Below, piece after piece: positions 24,951 through 32,017 of a DNA stretch of 32,017 nucleotides. The number at the start of each line of letters is the position of its first letter. Position 1 is the first letter of the stretch. The translations under genes were made by a program, and so were the position numbers. The notes beneath the pieces are model-generated. The model was not told the DNA's origin and did no database searches. It saw nothing but the letters and a program-made list of their open reading frames with translations. The stretch comes from Pseudoflavonifractor phocaeensis (GTDB taxonomy: Bacteria; Bacillota; Clostridia; Oscillospirales; Oscillospiraceae), in contig NZ_JACJLC010000029.1 in assembly GCF_016901955.1 (NCBI RefSeq), positions 1 through 32,017 on the forward strand, in the 5' to 3' direction.

Positions 24951-26099
24951 TCAAAGCAGGTGAAGTTCCTTGATTTTCTCCATTCGCAATGTCACTGGAA
25001 CGCCGAAGGGACACCGTTTCTCGCAGTTCCCACAGGCAATGCAGTCCTCGGCCCTGGCACTGAGGGCCTGGTAGTGGGCCCGGATAGACTCCGGGATCTG
25101 AGGCTGCATCTCTGCCAGGTCGTAGAGCTTGTTGACCATGGCAATGTCGATACCTTTAGGACAGGGCGCACAGTGTCCGCAATAGGTGCACTGGCCGGAA
25201 TAGGCATGGCGGGGCGCACCAGCCAGGGTGCTGGCGTAGTCCCGCTCCTCCTCGGAGGCCGTCTCATAGGCCACTGCCGCCAGCACATGCTCCGGGGTAT
25301 CATAACCCGCCAGGATGCTGGCCACTGCTGGTCGGGTCAGGGCGTAGTGGATACATTGCACCGGGGTCAGCGCCACACCGAAGGGGGAGGTACCCGCGGA
25401 AAACAGTCTCCCACCGGCATACCCCTTCATTACGGTGATCCCTATGCACCTTTGTTCGCAAAGCTTGTAGAGTTGGGCACGATCCGGATCAATGCCGCTC
25501 AATCCCTCCGAGTAATGCTCCGCTGAAAAATAATCGTTCATGTCCTCGCTGGCAGGGAGCAAGTCAAAGGCGGGGTTGATGCTGAACAGGAGCATCTCGA
25601 TCTCCCCGCTCAGGGCAGCCAACATGCCCACCTTGGGGTTGTGGGTGCTCAAGCCAATATGGCGGATGACGCCCTTGGCCTTCTGTTCCTTCACGTAAGC
25701 CAGAAATTCTCCCTCCATAATGCGGTGGAACTCGGCCTCCTCATCCACGAAATGGATCATACCCAGGTCGATGTAGTCGGTACCCAGCCGGTCCAGCAAA
25801 TCCTCAAAGGCAGGCTTCACCTTGTCCATGTCCCGGGTACGGACATACTGGCCGTTCTGCCAGGTAGAGCCGAAGTGCCCCTGGATGATCCAGCGTTCCC
25901 GCCTCCCGGCGATGGCTGCGCCGATGTTGGAACGCACATTGGGCTCCGACATCCAGCAGTCCAGAATATTGATTCCCTGGGTCTCGCAGCAGTCGATCAC
26001 CGTCCTGACTTCCTCCGCACTGTGGCGTTCCAGCCACTCTGCCCCCAGGCCGATCTCACTGACCATCAGACCCGTATTCCCCAGTGCCCGGTACCGCAT
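24951..26099 (-). CDS. aldo/keto reductase with two 4Fe-4S cluster motifs
   Basis: The product has 382 residues from ATG 26099 (GGGGGAG five bases upstream; an in-frame start six codons earlier is weaker). The N-terminal 280 residues are an aldo/keto reductase TIM barrel (MRYRALGNTGLMVSEIGLG, DYIDLGMIHFVD, IRHIGLSTHNP, ITVMKGYAGG). The C-terminal 100 residues carry two cysteine sets, CTYCGHCAPCP and CIACGNCEKRCP, for ferredoxin-like iron-sulfur clusters. The usual catalytic Tyr after D47 is not visible (DCWMSEPN) and the Lys position reads Gln (IIQG, 73), while His 116 remains, so it may use electrons differently from NADPH-dependent members. The substrate is unknown. It is transcribed alone. 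Confidence 0.88.
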   Translation of the reverse strand: MRYRALGNTGLMVSEIGLGAEWLERHSAEEVRTVIDCCETQGINILDCWMSEPNVRSNIGAAIAGRRERWIIQGHFGSTWQNGQYVRTRDMDKVKPAFEDLLDRLGTDYIDLGMIHFVDEEAEFHRIMEGEFLAYVKEQKAKGVIRHIGLSTHNPKVGMLAALSGEIEMLLFSINPAFDLLPASEDMNDYFSAEHYSEGLSGIDPDRAQLYKLCEQRCIGITVMKGYAGGRLFSAGTSPFGVALTPVQCIHYALTRPAVASILAGYDTPEHVLAAVAYETASEEERDYASTLAGAPRHAYSGQCTYCGHCAPCPKGIDIAMVNKLYDLAEMQPQIPESIRAHYQALSARAEDCIACGNCEKRCPFGVPVTLRMEKIKELHLL

Positions 26100-26170
26100 G
26101 GGAACTCCCCCTTCCAAGCCTTAAAATTCTGTTTCAGTGCTGATCCTGCCCCAGCAGGCGCTTTATCTTT

Positions 26171-26198
26171 ATCTTATCATACTTTTGTGGGTGGTCAA
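26171..26198 (-). promoter_or_regulatory. predicted promoter of the aldo/keto reductase
   Basis: On the minus strand: -35 TTGACC (26193-26198), a 16-base spacer and -10 TAAGAT (26171-26176), about 72 bases upstream of ATG 26099. A GCTCCC/GGGAGC hairpin lies further upstream near 26218-26235. Confidence 0.5.
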
Positions 26199-26292
26199 GA
26201 CCGATGTGCTGCCTTATGCTCCCATGCGGGGGAGCACCTATCGGTTAGGAGCGGCTTGACTATCTTCTTCTCATCCTATTCACCGTCATTTT

Positions 26293-27659
26293 CTATCGTT
26301 TCTTCAGGCGCTCCTCCGCGGCATGGATGGCTTCGGCCAAGTGCGCCTTTTCCTGGGGTGCGCCCAAGGCAGGCCATGCCTCATCTCCCTGGAGTATGCT
26401 TTTGCGGGGCACTTCGCAGCGGCACAGATAGACGGTAAACGCCTCCCGCAGCGCCTGAACCGTTAGGCCGGAAGAGACAGCCAGGGCGACAAAGAAACGG
26501 TCCTGCAAATCGGTGTACGCGCAAAGGAATTGCTCCGTATCCTCCAGCTGCCCTTCGTCGTCATAGAGAATGTGTCCGCTCAGGTCAAACTCCCACATAC
26601 TCATGAGATAAAAGAGCTCCCGCAGAGTCATCTCTTCTTCCGCCAAAAGTCGGGACAGGTCCCGGTAGAAATACCGGCTTAGGGTAAGGCAGACCGACGG
26701 CTTGAGGGATTTCCGCAGCACTGCCAGATCATCTTCACTCTTGGCGGCTACGTCCAGCCCATAAACTGCGGCATAGTCCTCCCAGAAGTCGTCCGGGGTA
26801 ACCTGAATGAGCTCAACGGCATAGAGCAGGTTCAGAAGCTCCCACTGCTCCTCCTTACTCTGGCAATCAAAAAAGGCAAACACCGTCTCCAGATAGGGCT
26901 GCTGGCTCAAACGTGGAACTTCGATGAGCTGTTTTCCTCGCAGCAGCGCGGGCATGGTCAGGCTGTCCAGATAACCAAGCATGCTCCCATAAGTGCTTGG
27001 TTCAGGCCCATAGAAAACGGCGGCAAGCCGTTCGGCCGAGGCCTCGATAAGCCATGTCCAGTAGAGAAAATTGATTTCCAGGTCATCCCACTGATAAGTA
27101 AAGCCATCATTCTGAGAGATCCCTAACTCCTCTTGCATAGGCTCCGCCATATTCTGCAAAAGGTGTTCCGCCTCGTGGGTAACAGTCTTGTGAGCCTCCA
27201 TCTCATCTCCAGTGATACCCACCATTCCGTCAGCGCCAGAGGGGCGGACCTGCATCAGCGATCCCTTCTGGTAGGAGGCGTTGGCAAAGGTACTCCCCTG
27301 GAGGATCTTCAGGTTGGCTAAATTCCAGTCGATAGAGGCAAGCTGCACGCCGAAGTCCGTTCCCGACAGTTCCTGATTGACTGTATCGGTCACTACCTGG
27401 CACACCCAGGAAAAATAATCCTCTACCGTCTGAATCCCCTCCTCCGAAATTTGCATCTTCTCTGCCAGGAGAGTCTGGTCTTCCGCGCTCTCCTCCGTCC
27501 CATGTACTGGACCAGGATGGCCTCCATGGTAAGCTGGGCCTCGCTTTTGATCTCCTGCACCGGCGGTGTGACTACAATTTCAGGGGTTGGCGTGCTTCCG
27601 CATGCGGTCAGAGACACCAGCAGCCCCAGGCAGAGCAGCAGTGAATCCGACCGTCTCAT
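26293..27659 (-). pseudogene. lipoprotein with HExxH metallopeptidase-like motif, split by a frameshift
   Basis: From ATG 27659 (GGAGGGG seven bases upstream) the frame begins with a lipoprotein signal (LLLCLGLLVSLTAC, lipobox Cys) and a Pro/Thr-rich linker. Near 27490-27505 the frame must shift, as for a one-base deletion, to continue as EESAEDQTLLAEKMQISEEG down to the stop at 26293. The whole would be about 455 residues. The second part contains THEAEHLLQ (HEAEH, coded at 27163-27177), followed about 45 residues later by WLIEASAER, a gluzincin-like HExxH...E layout that suggests a surface zinc peptidase. I do not recognise the family. Either a real frameshift mutation or a base error in the sequence; the second part alone has no good start. 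Confidence 0.6.
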
Positions 27660-27840
27660 ACGCAAGCCCCTCCGTCCTGCCCCCGCTTTTCCTTCTTTGC
27701 CAGCCACCAGATCTGGAACGTCACCGCAGGTATCAAGTGAAGTCCATATAAGCAGGCCATTTTTTATGTTTCTCCTGCCGCTTTCTGCACTGAATGATCG
27801 AGACCATGTGCAGAATCAGGTAAAAAAGAACGGAAAGACC
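27656..27840 (-). pseudogene. possible broken small membrane protein upstream of the lipoprotein
   Basis: On the minus strand one frame reads LAGLSVLFYLILHMVSIIQC, RKRQEKHKKWPAYMDFT and stops at 27733. A second frame picks up at once as LIPAVTFQIWWLAKKE and ends in TGA 27656-27658, overlapping the lipoprotein ATG as ATGA. Together they look like a small protein with two membrane helices and a one-base deletion at the joint. No start codon with a ribosome site was found upstream, so the call is weak. The overlap with the lipoprotein start is the best support. Confidence 0.3.
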
Positions 27841-28078
27841 TGCAAGGTTCTTCTGGCTTGTATTGTGTTGGAAATTTTGATAGACTGAGGAAAAGATGGG
27901 GTATTCTATTTTTCATATGGGACAATTTTGAGAGGGACAGAGCCAGACGGCCCTGCTGGACAATGACTGCCCTTAGTACTGCCCTGCTCTGTGGCGATTC
28001 TTCTTGAGAAGAGCTGAGACAGTCACCGGCTGACAGAGGTCAGCAAACCGTAATTGTAACTGACAGAACGAGGAGGAG
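27841..28078. other. intergenic stretch ahead of the second kinase
   Basis: No gene seen. A TTGATA box near 27877 and a TATTCT box have a 19-base gap, too wide for a confident promoter. An AGGAGGAG ribosome site (28071-28078) closes the stretch. Confidence 0.4.
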
Positions 28079-29353
28079 TTGAAACTGGATCTCTATCACA
28101 CTCTGTTTGTTGGAGTATCACAGGTATTTCTAGGCAGTTATGTGATGCTGATGACTGATTTCCGTAGGCCAGTCGCTATATGGCGAGCCCGATGGATTGT
28201 TACAGCGGTAACTGTTGTCTCTGCCAACTTGTTTGGGCTGCTTTTTCTGAATTTCTGGGACACCTATTTGCGTGTGGGTATTTTTACTGTAACGCTTCCT
28301 TATGTCTTGTCCACACTCTGGTGCTCCAGTCACCGGGACTTCCGCGCTGTCTTTAATATGGCAACCGCCCTATTCATTGGCTGTGTTGGAACGGCAATCG
28401 CCAACCTGGCAGAACTGTTTTTATGGAGGAATGAATTTTTTTCTCTTTTTGTGCGCATTGCTTCTTTCGTTGTCATGTTCTTTGTCTTACGGCGCTTCAG
28501 CGTTACATACCGGAATATGCTGCATCAAATGAATCACAGCTGGGGAACCTTATGCATCATTCCTATCGTCTCATTTATTGCCCTGATGTATGTCGTTAAT
28601 CATTCCGAATCGATTGGCCCCATAGTCTCATCAATCTTTATTTGCAGTCTGCTGGTGGTGTGCGGCTGCTCCTACTATCTAATGTATCTCTTTTTTGAGC
28701 GGGTACAAAAAGAAAACCGTGCCATCTATGAGGCACAACTGTCTGTTTTACAGTTGTCTGCTCTGCGGGGGCGGATGGAGGCGGTACGAGTTGCGGAGCA
28801 TTCGATCCGCACGGAACGCCACGACCTGCGCCACCGGCTTCAGGTCGTCATGGAAATGGTATCCCGGGGCGAGGGGGAAACCGCGCTGGACTTTCTGAAT
28901 GCCACAAAAAAACGGCTGGATGAGCAGAAGGAAATTCGCTGGTGCCGCCCACCAGTGCTGGATGCAGTATTCTCCTCCTACTTTGAGCAGGCCAAAAACC
29001 AGAATATCTCTGTGGATGCCAAGATTTCTCTGCCAGACACGCTTCCTTTAGATGAAGGTGAACTGGCCATTGTCCTGGCTAACGCTCTGGAAAACGCCAT
29101 CCATGCCAATCTGGAGTTACCGCAGGATCAACGAAAAATCCGCTGCAAGATGGTAGGCACCCCCAGCATCTTACTGGAAATCTCCAATCCCTGTTCCGGT
29201 AAAGTTTCTTTTGACAGCAACGGCTTTCCGGTTTCCCAAAGAGAAGGACACGGTCTGGGTATCCAGTCCATCTCTGCTTTTTGCCGAAAAAATGAGGCTG
29301 TCTGTCAGTTTGATCTGATAGACGGCTGGTTCCTGCTGAGGCTAGTACTGTGA
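28079..29353 (+). CDS. GHKL-domain sensor histidine kinase (copy 2)
   Basis: The product has about 424 residues: six or seven membrane helices in the first 205 residues, then ERHDLRHRLQ (phospho-acceptor His near 248), an N-box LANALENAIHA and a G-box GHGLGIQS. The last 205 residues are very similar to copy 1 (roughly three quarters identical by eye), while the membrane part shares almost nothing with it. The start is unclear: TTG 28079 is only two bases from AGGAGG, whereas CTG 28085 has a better gap; there is no ATG until well into the first helix. No response regulator is adjacent. It is followed by a gap with a consensus promoter for the ferrodoxin gene. Confidence 0.85.
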   Translation: MKLDLYHTLFVGVSQVFLGSYVMLMTDFRRPVAIWRARWIVTAVTVVSANLFGLLFLNFWDTYLRVGIFTVTLPYVLSTLWCSSHRDFRAVFNMATALFIGCVGTAIANLAELFLWRNEFFSLFVRIASFVVMFFVLRRFSVTYRNMLHQMNHSWGTLCIIPIVSFIALMYVVNHSESIGPIVSSIFICSLLVVCGCSYYLMYLFFERVQKENRAIYEAQLSVLQLSALRGRMEAVRVAEHSIRTERHDLRHRLQVVMEMVSRGEGETALDFLNATKKRLDEQKEIRWCRPPVLDAVFSSYFEQAKNQNISVDAKISLPDTLPLDEGELAIVLANALENAIHANLELPQDQRKIRCKMVGTPSILLEISNPCSGKVSFDSNGFPVSQREGHGLGIQSISAFCRKNEAVCQFDLIDGWFLLRLVL

Positions 29354-29411
29354 AATCATGCAACTTATATAATACTCAGGAACTGTATTTCCGGTTTCTT
29401 GCAATATCTCT

Positions 29412-29454
29412 CTGACCGTCTGTCATTGACAGGTCAGGGTACTGACGGTATGAT
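29412..29454 (+). promoter_or_regulatory. consensus promoter with nested palindromic operator
   Basis: -35 TTGACA (29426-29431), a 17-base spacer and -10 TATGAT (29449-29454). The -35 lies inside a palindrome TGTCA-T-TGACA (29421-29431) flanked by CTGACC (29412-29417) and GGTCAG (29432-29437). A second inverted pair ACCGTC/GACGGT (29415-29420, 29444-29449) encloses the spacer. Such nested symmetry suits a dimeric repressor. It drives the EFR1 gene and probably the genes behind it. Confidence 0.65.
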
Positions 29455-29504
29455 AGAGTCGTACTTAAAATATCGTGCCAGCCAAGGAAGAGGGCGTATA
29501 CACT

Positions 29505-30244
29505 ATGATTTTCTATTTTTCTGGAACAGGCAATTCGGCGTGGGCAGCCCGGCAGTTGGCACGCCTCACCGGTGATGAGACCTATGATATTGCCAATCTG
29601 AAAAACTGCCGGATACGACGCATGCCACACAGATTGGTTTTGTCTTTCCGGTCTATGCCTGGGGCGCGCCAGAGATCATGGCAGACTTTGCAAAAAAGCT
29701 GCCTAAATCCCAGATGTTCACCTTTGGCGTCTGCACCTGCGGAGGGGATGCCGGCCTTACCATGAAGCAGTTTTCCAAGCTATACCCTCTAAGCAGCAGT
29801 TATAGCTTACAGATGCCCAACAACTACATTATCGGCTCCGATACCGATGACGAGAGCAAAATCATTCAAAAGATTACCGCCGCCCGAAAGGAACTGGAGC
29901 GAATGGCCCAGGAGATTCAACGACAAGAGCAGGTATACCGTGTCCATGAGGGCGGCTTGGCCGGATTGAAGTCCCATCTCGCCAACTTTGGGTTCAACAA
30001 ATTTGCCCGAAGCGCAAAGCCTTTCTTCGCCGGGGATCGCTGTAATGGGTGCGGCCAGTGCGCTAGGAATTGTCCGGCATCCACCATTTCCCTTCGAGAC
30101 AGCAAGCCCGTATGGGCGGCGCAGTGCTTCCAGTGCTTGCGCTGTATCAACGAATGTCCCCAACAGGCTATCTAATATGGAAAATCCACAGCCGGGCGGC
30201 GCCGCTATACCATCCGGGCCTATCTGTCCCAGGATGAGCAATGA
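29505..30244 (+). pseudogene. EFR1-type flavodoxin-ferrodoxin gene, broken by a frameshift and a nonsense codon
   Basis: From ATG 29505 the frame begins as an EFR1 protein (MIFYFSGTGNSAWAARQLA, an FMN-binding loop). Near 29604-29612 it must shift one base to continue as THATQIGFVFPVYAWGAPEI and FTFGVCTCGGDAG. It then gives the C-terminal ferredoxin part with two cluster motifs (CNGCGQCARNCP and CFQCLRCINECP). A TAA at 30173-30175 interrupts it, most simply from CAA, and the frame continues as YGKSTAGRRRYTIRAYLSQ to TGA 30242-30244. The full protein would be about 246 residues. Such proteins pair flavodoxin and ferredoxin for electron transfer. Two lesions in one gene argue for real decay. Its last codon overlaps the next gene's earliest ATG. 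Confidence 0.75.
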
Positions 30245-30255
30245 GGAATCCACCT

Positions 30256-30978
30256 ATGAAAACAAATCGAATATCCCGGCGGAAAAAGCTGCTACTGGCC
30301 GGAGGGATCATCCTTTTGATCCTTGCTATTTTGGCGGGGGTGTTTTTCTGGTATGTGTCGGATTACTACCGGGCAGAGGATGTGGCTCTTGCAGTAACGA
30401 CCCAGAGCAGTGGAATCTCTCAGCAGGACAATCTGACCATCTTGTCCCCGACTTATCCCACCGATACCGCCATCATTTTTTATCCCGGCGCCAAGGTGGA
30501 AGCCGAAGCCTATCTGCCTCTGTTGGATCAGATCCGCCAGACCGGAGTCATCTGTATTTTGGTGCATATGCCCTTGCATATGGCGATTTTTGATGTCAAT
30601 GCGGCAGAAACAGTGATTGCCCGGTTTCCAGAGATCCAGCATTGGTATATCGCTGGGCATTCCATGGGCGGCGCCATGGCATCCAAATTTGCTTCTGACC
30701 ATCCTGACCAGGTAGATGGACTTATCCTGCTGGGCTCCTACATTTATGGCGATTATCCGGATGAAAAAACCCTGACTGTGTACGGCTCCCTCAACCAAAG
30801 TGTGGAGGATCACATCGATTACACAGAGAACATTGTGGAGATCGAGGGCGGCAACCACGCCCAGTTCGGAAACTACGGCCCGCAGAAAGGAGATACGGCC
30901 GCTACGATCTCCGCGGAGGAGCAACAGGCCCAGACGGTGGCCGCCATTGAGGCATTTCTCTGCTCGGCCGATACTTAG
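30256..30978 (+). CDS. membrane-anchored alpha/beta hydrolase
   Basis: The product has 240 residues from ATG 30256 (TGAGGA eight bases upstream; ATG 30241, overlapping the previous stop, is the alternative). A basic start and one membrane helix (KLLLAGGIILLILAILAGVF) anchor it with the enzyme outside. The catalytic domain shows the nucleophile elbow AGHSMGGAMA, the acid region after VDGLILLGSY and TVYGSLNQSVED, and the final histidine in EGGNHAQFGNYG. It probably hydrolyses an ester or similar bond of an unknown substrate at the cell surface. It follows the broken EFR1 gene without a gap and was probably translated with it. Confidence 0.87.
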   Translation: MKTNRISRRKKLLLAGGIILLILAILAGVFFWYVSDYYRAEDVALAVTTQSSGISQQDNLTILSPTYPTDTAIIFYPGAKVEAEAYLPLLDQIRQTGVICILVHMPLHMAIFDVNAAETVIARFPEIQHWYIAGHSMGGAMASKFASDHPDQVDGLILLGSYIYGDYPDEKTLTVYGSLNQSVEDHIDYTENIVEIEGGNHAQFGNYGPQKGDTAATISAEEQQAQTVAAIEAFLCSADT

Positions 30979-30997
30979 CCCTGAGGAGGTACACGGG

Positions 30998-31216
30998 ATG
31001 TTTTTCAAGAAAAAGCAGAACAAGCGTACCTATGACAAAGAAAATCAGAAGCCGGTGATCCGCTCCAGCATCTGCACTGGCGAAAGGGTCGCGGGATTTC
31101 AGGATATCCACACCGGGAAATTTACCGACATCATGCTGATCCGCACCTCCGGGGACCTGAAGGAGTTCTGCCATCTCTACAGCATTGATGAGGCGGAACT
31201 TTCCACCCAATACTGA
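30998..31216 (+). CDS. small conserved hypothetical protein
   Basis: The product has 72 residues, starting at ATG 30998 eight bases after GAGGAGG. A Lys-rich N-terminus (MFFKKKQNKRTYDKENQKP) leads to a compact domain (VIRSSICTGERVAGF, KFTDIMLIRTSGDL, FCHLYSIDEAEL). I recall similar short proteins in related gut Firmicutes, often mis-annotated by database transfer, and no function is known. It is soluble by appearance. It follows the hydrolase gene by 19 bases and is probably in the same operon. No terminator was seen after it. Confidence 0.75.
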   Translation: MFFKKKQNKRTYDKENQKPVIRSSICTGERVAGFQDIHTGKFTDIMLIRTSGDLKEFCHLYSIDEAELSTQY

Positions 31217-31371
31217 AAACAGTATAGACTCCATCCGGGCCTGCTCCGTCCTATCTATCGTTCAGTCCCACCGAAACTCTAATATTACCAAAGTACAGAG
31301 CAGCATCTTCTGTCTCGCTCACACAAGATAAAAATGCCTTTGCAGAATAACGACAAATAGAAAACGAGTAT

Positions 31372-31400
31372 TTTACATTCTTTCGCATTGAATTTACAAT
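31372..31400 (+). promoter_or_regulatory. predicted promoter of the flavodoxin gene
   Basis: -35 TTTACA (31372-31377), a 17-base spacer and -10 TACAAT (31395-31400), 32 bases ahead of ATG 31433. The surrounding 31217-31430 is otherwise empty. Confidence 0.6.
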
Positions 31401-31432
31401 AAAGCCGGAAGATGTGTAAGGAGGTTATTCGT

Positions 31433-31909
31433 ATGAACGCATTGGTCGCTTATTTTTCCGCCACCGGCACCACTGCAAAGGCGGCTAAGGCCCTGGCAAA
31501 CGCCGTGGACGGTGAACTCTACGAGATCAAACCCGCTGTTCCCTACACCAGCGCCGACCTGAACTGGATGGACAAGGGCTCCCGCTCCAGCATTGAGATG
31601 ATGGATGCCCATTCCCGACCTGCCCTGGCTGACGTCAATGCTCCGGTGGCAGTACACGATGTGATCTTCCTGGGTTTCCCTGTGTGGTGGTATGTGGCCC
31701 CCACCATCCTTAACACTTTCCTGGAGGCCTACGACTTCACCGGAAAGACCATCATTCTTTTCGCTACCTCCGGCGGCAGCGGTCTGGGCAAGTCAGCTGC
31801 TGGGTTGCGCCCCAGCGCACCCCGCGCCAAGATTTTGGATGGCCGGATGCTCAATGGTAGTCTGAGTGAAGCGGAGCTGAAAACCTGGGTGGAGGGGCTT
31901 AAGTTATAA
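31433..31909 (+). CDS. flavodoxin
   Basis: The product has 158 residues from ATG 31433, seven bases after AAGGAGG. The FMN phosphate loop FSATGTTAKAAKALA follows the first strand, and the flavin-edge segments FLGFPVWWYVAPT and FATSGGSGLGKS are in their usual places, so this is a flavodoxin_4-type electron carrier of the cytoplasm. It is typical in length and complete. It has its own promoter and terminator, so it is monocistronic. The partner enzymes cannot be read from the context. Confidence 0.92.
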   Translation: MNALVAYFSATGTTAKAAKALANAVDGELYEIKPAVPYTSADLNWMDKGSRSSIEMMDAHSRPALADVNAPVAVHDVIFLGFPVWWYVAPTILNTFLEAYDFTGKTIILFATSGGSGLGKSAAGLRPSAPRAKILDGRMLNGSLSEAELKTWVEGLKL

Positions 31910-31944
31910 AGGTAAGCGCTCAATAACCACCCGTATACAGTCAA

Positions 31945-31980
31945 AACCCGGTAGGACTTGCAATCCTACCGGGTTCGTTT
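31945..31980 (+). terminator. intrinsic terminator of the flavodoxin gene
   Basis: A perfect 12-base stem AACCCGGTAGGA (31945-31956) against 31964-31975, a 7-base loop and a T-rich tail (CGTTTATTT). It is 35 bases after the stop codon. Confidence 0.88.
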
Positions 31981-32017
31981 ATTTGCAATCAGAGGTCTCC
32001 AAATATTTACGGCGTTT

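Noticed and set aside
27877-27910. MerR-type promoter with a 19-base spacer ahead of the second kinase
   Set aside because: The boxes match poorly, there is no palindrome in the spacer and no MerR gene is in the window.
1-32017. CRISPR arrays, rRNA genes, prophage structural genes or toxin-antitoxin pairs
   Set aside because: No regular short-repeat array, rRNA core sequence, capsid/terminase-like protein or recognisable toxin pair was seen.

Overview
The window looks like a chromosomal segment of a high-GC gut Firmicute of the Oscillospiraceae type (Flavonifractor, Lawsonibacter and relatives). This rests on recognisable gene families (AIM24, MalT-like LuxR regulators, an LTA-synthase-like enzyme, SLH-domain surface protein, GHKL kinases, EFR1 ferrodoxin, YoaP acetyltransferase, TIGR04076), on strong AGGAGG-type ribosome sites and on sigma-A-like promoters with 17-base spacers. 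No search could be run, so the taxon is inference.

Left part (1-9600): a small unknown gene, an AIM24-family gene on the minus strand, and a plus-strand set made of a large MalT-like ATPase/LuxR regulator, a small DUF2442-like protein, a membrane-bound LTA-synthase-family enzyme and a second MalT-like regulator. The two regulators are distant paralogues that bracket the envelope enzyme, which suggests control of cell-envelope polymer synthesis.

9600-14600: a gene for a secreted 5'-nucleotidase/SLH/amidase fusion protein, interrupted by one in-frame TGA. Four bases after its stop codon lies an apparently intact IS5-family (IS427-like) element with a -1 frameshifted transposase. Then come about 1.3 kb without genes, holding a MITE-like inverted-repeat element and two diverged copies of one promoter module.

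14600-20000: intact small genes. They are a TIGR04076 protein, two coupled minus-strand acetyltransferases (one with a YoaP domain), and a divergent, tightly packed plus-strand operon: WYL regulator, TfoX-like, GyrI-like, DUF3795 and SRPBCC proteins, followed by an XRE-type membrane regulator with its own promoter.

20000-23300: a decay zone. It has a gutted AraC regulator, a tRNA-Pro-like pseudogene, a transposase remnant that has cut off the front of an FAD/Rieske oxidoreductase gene, and an IS256-family remnant.

23300-32017: two GHKL sensor kinases with closely similar catalytic halves and unrelated-looking membrane halves (no response regulator nearby), a candidate small RNA, a two-cluster ferredoxin-type aldo/keto reductase, a frameshifted lipoprotein with an HExxH motif, a doubly broken EFR1 ferrodoxin gene, an alpha/beta hydrolase, a small conserved protein and a flavodoxin.

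The window has many single-base lesions (nonsense and frameshift) beside intact genes, so either this is a region of relaxed selection or some lesions are assembly errors. I see no CRISPR array, rRNA or intact tRNA. The most interesting leads are the tripartite surface enzyme, the mosaic kinase pair, the LtaS-like gene bracketed by MalT paralogues, the duplicated promoter module and the orphan promoter/terminator transcript.
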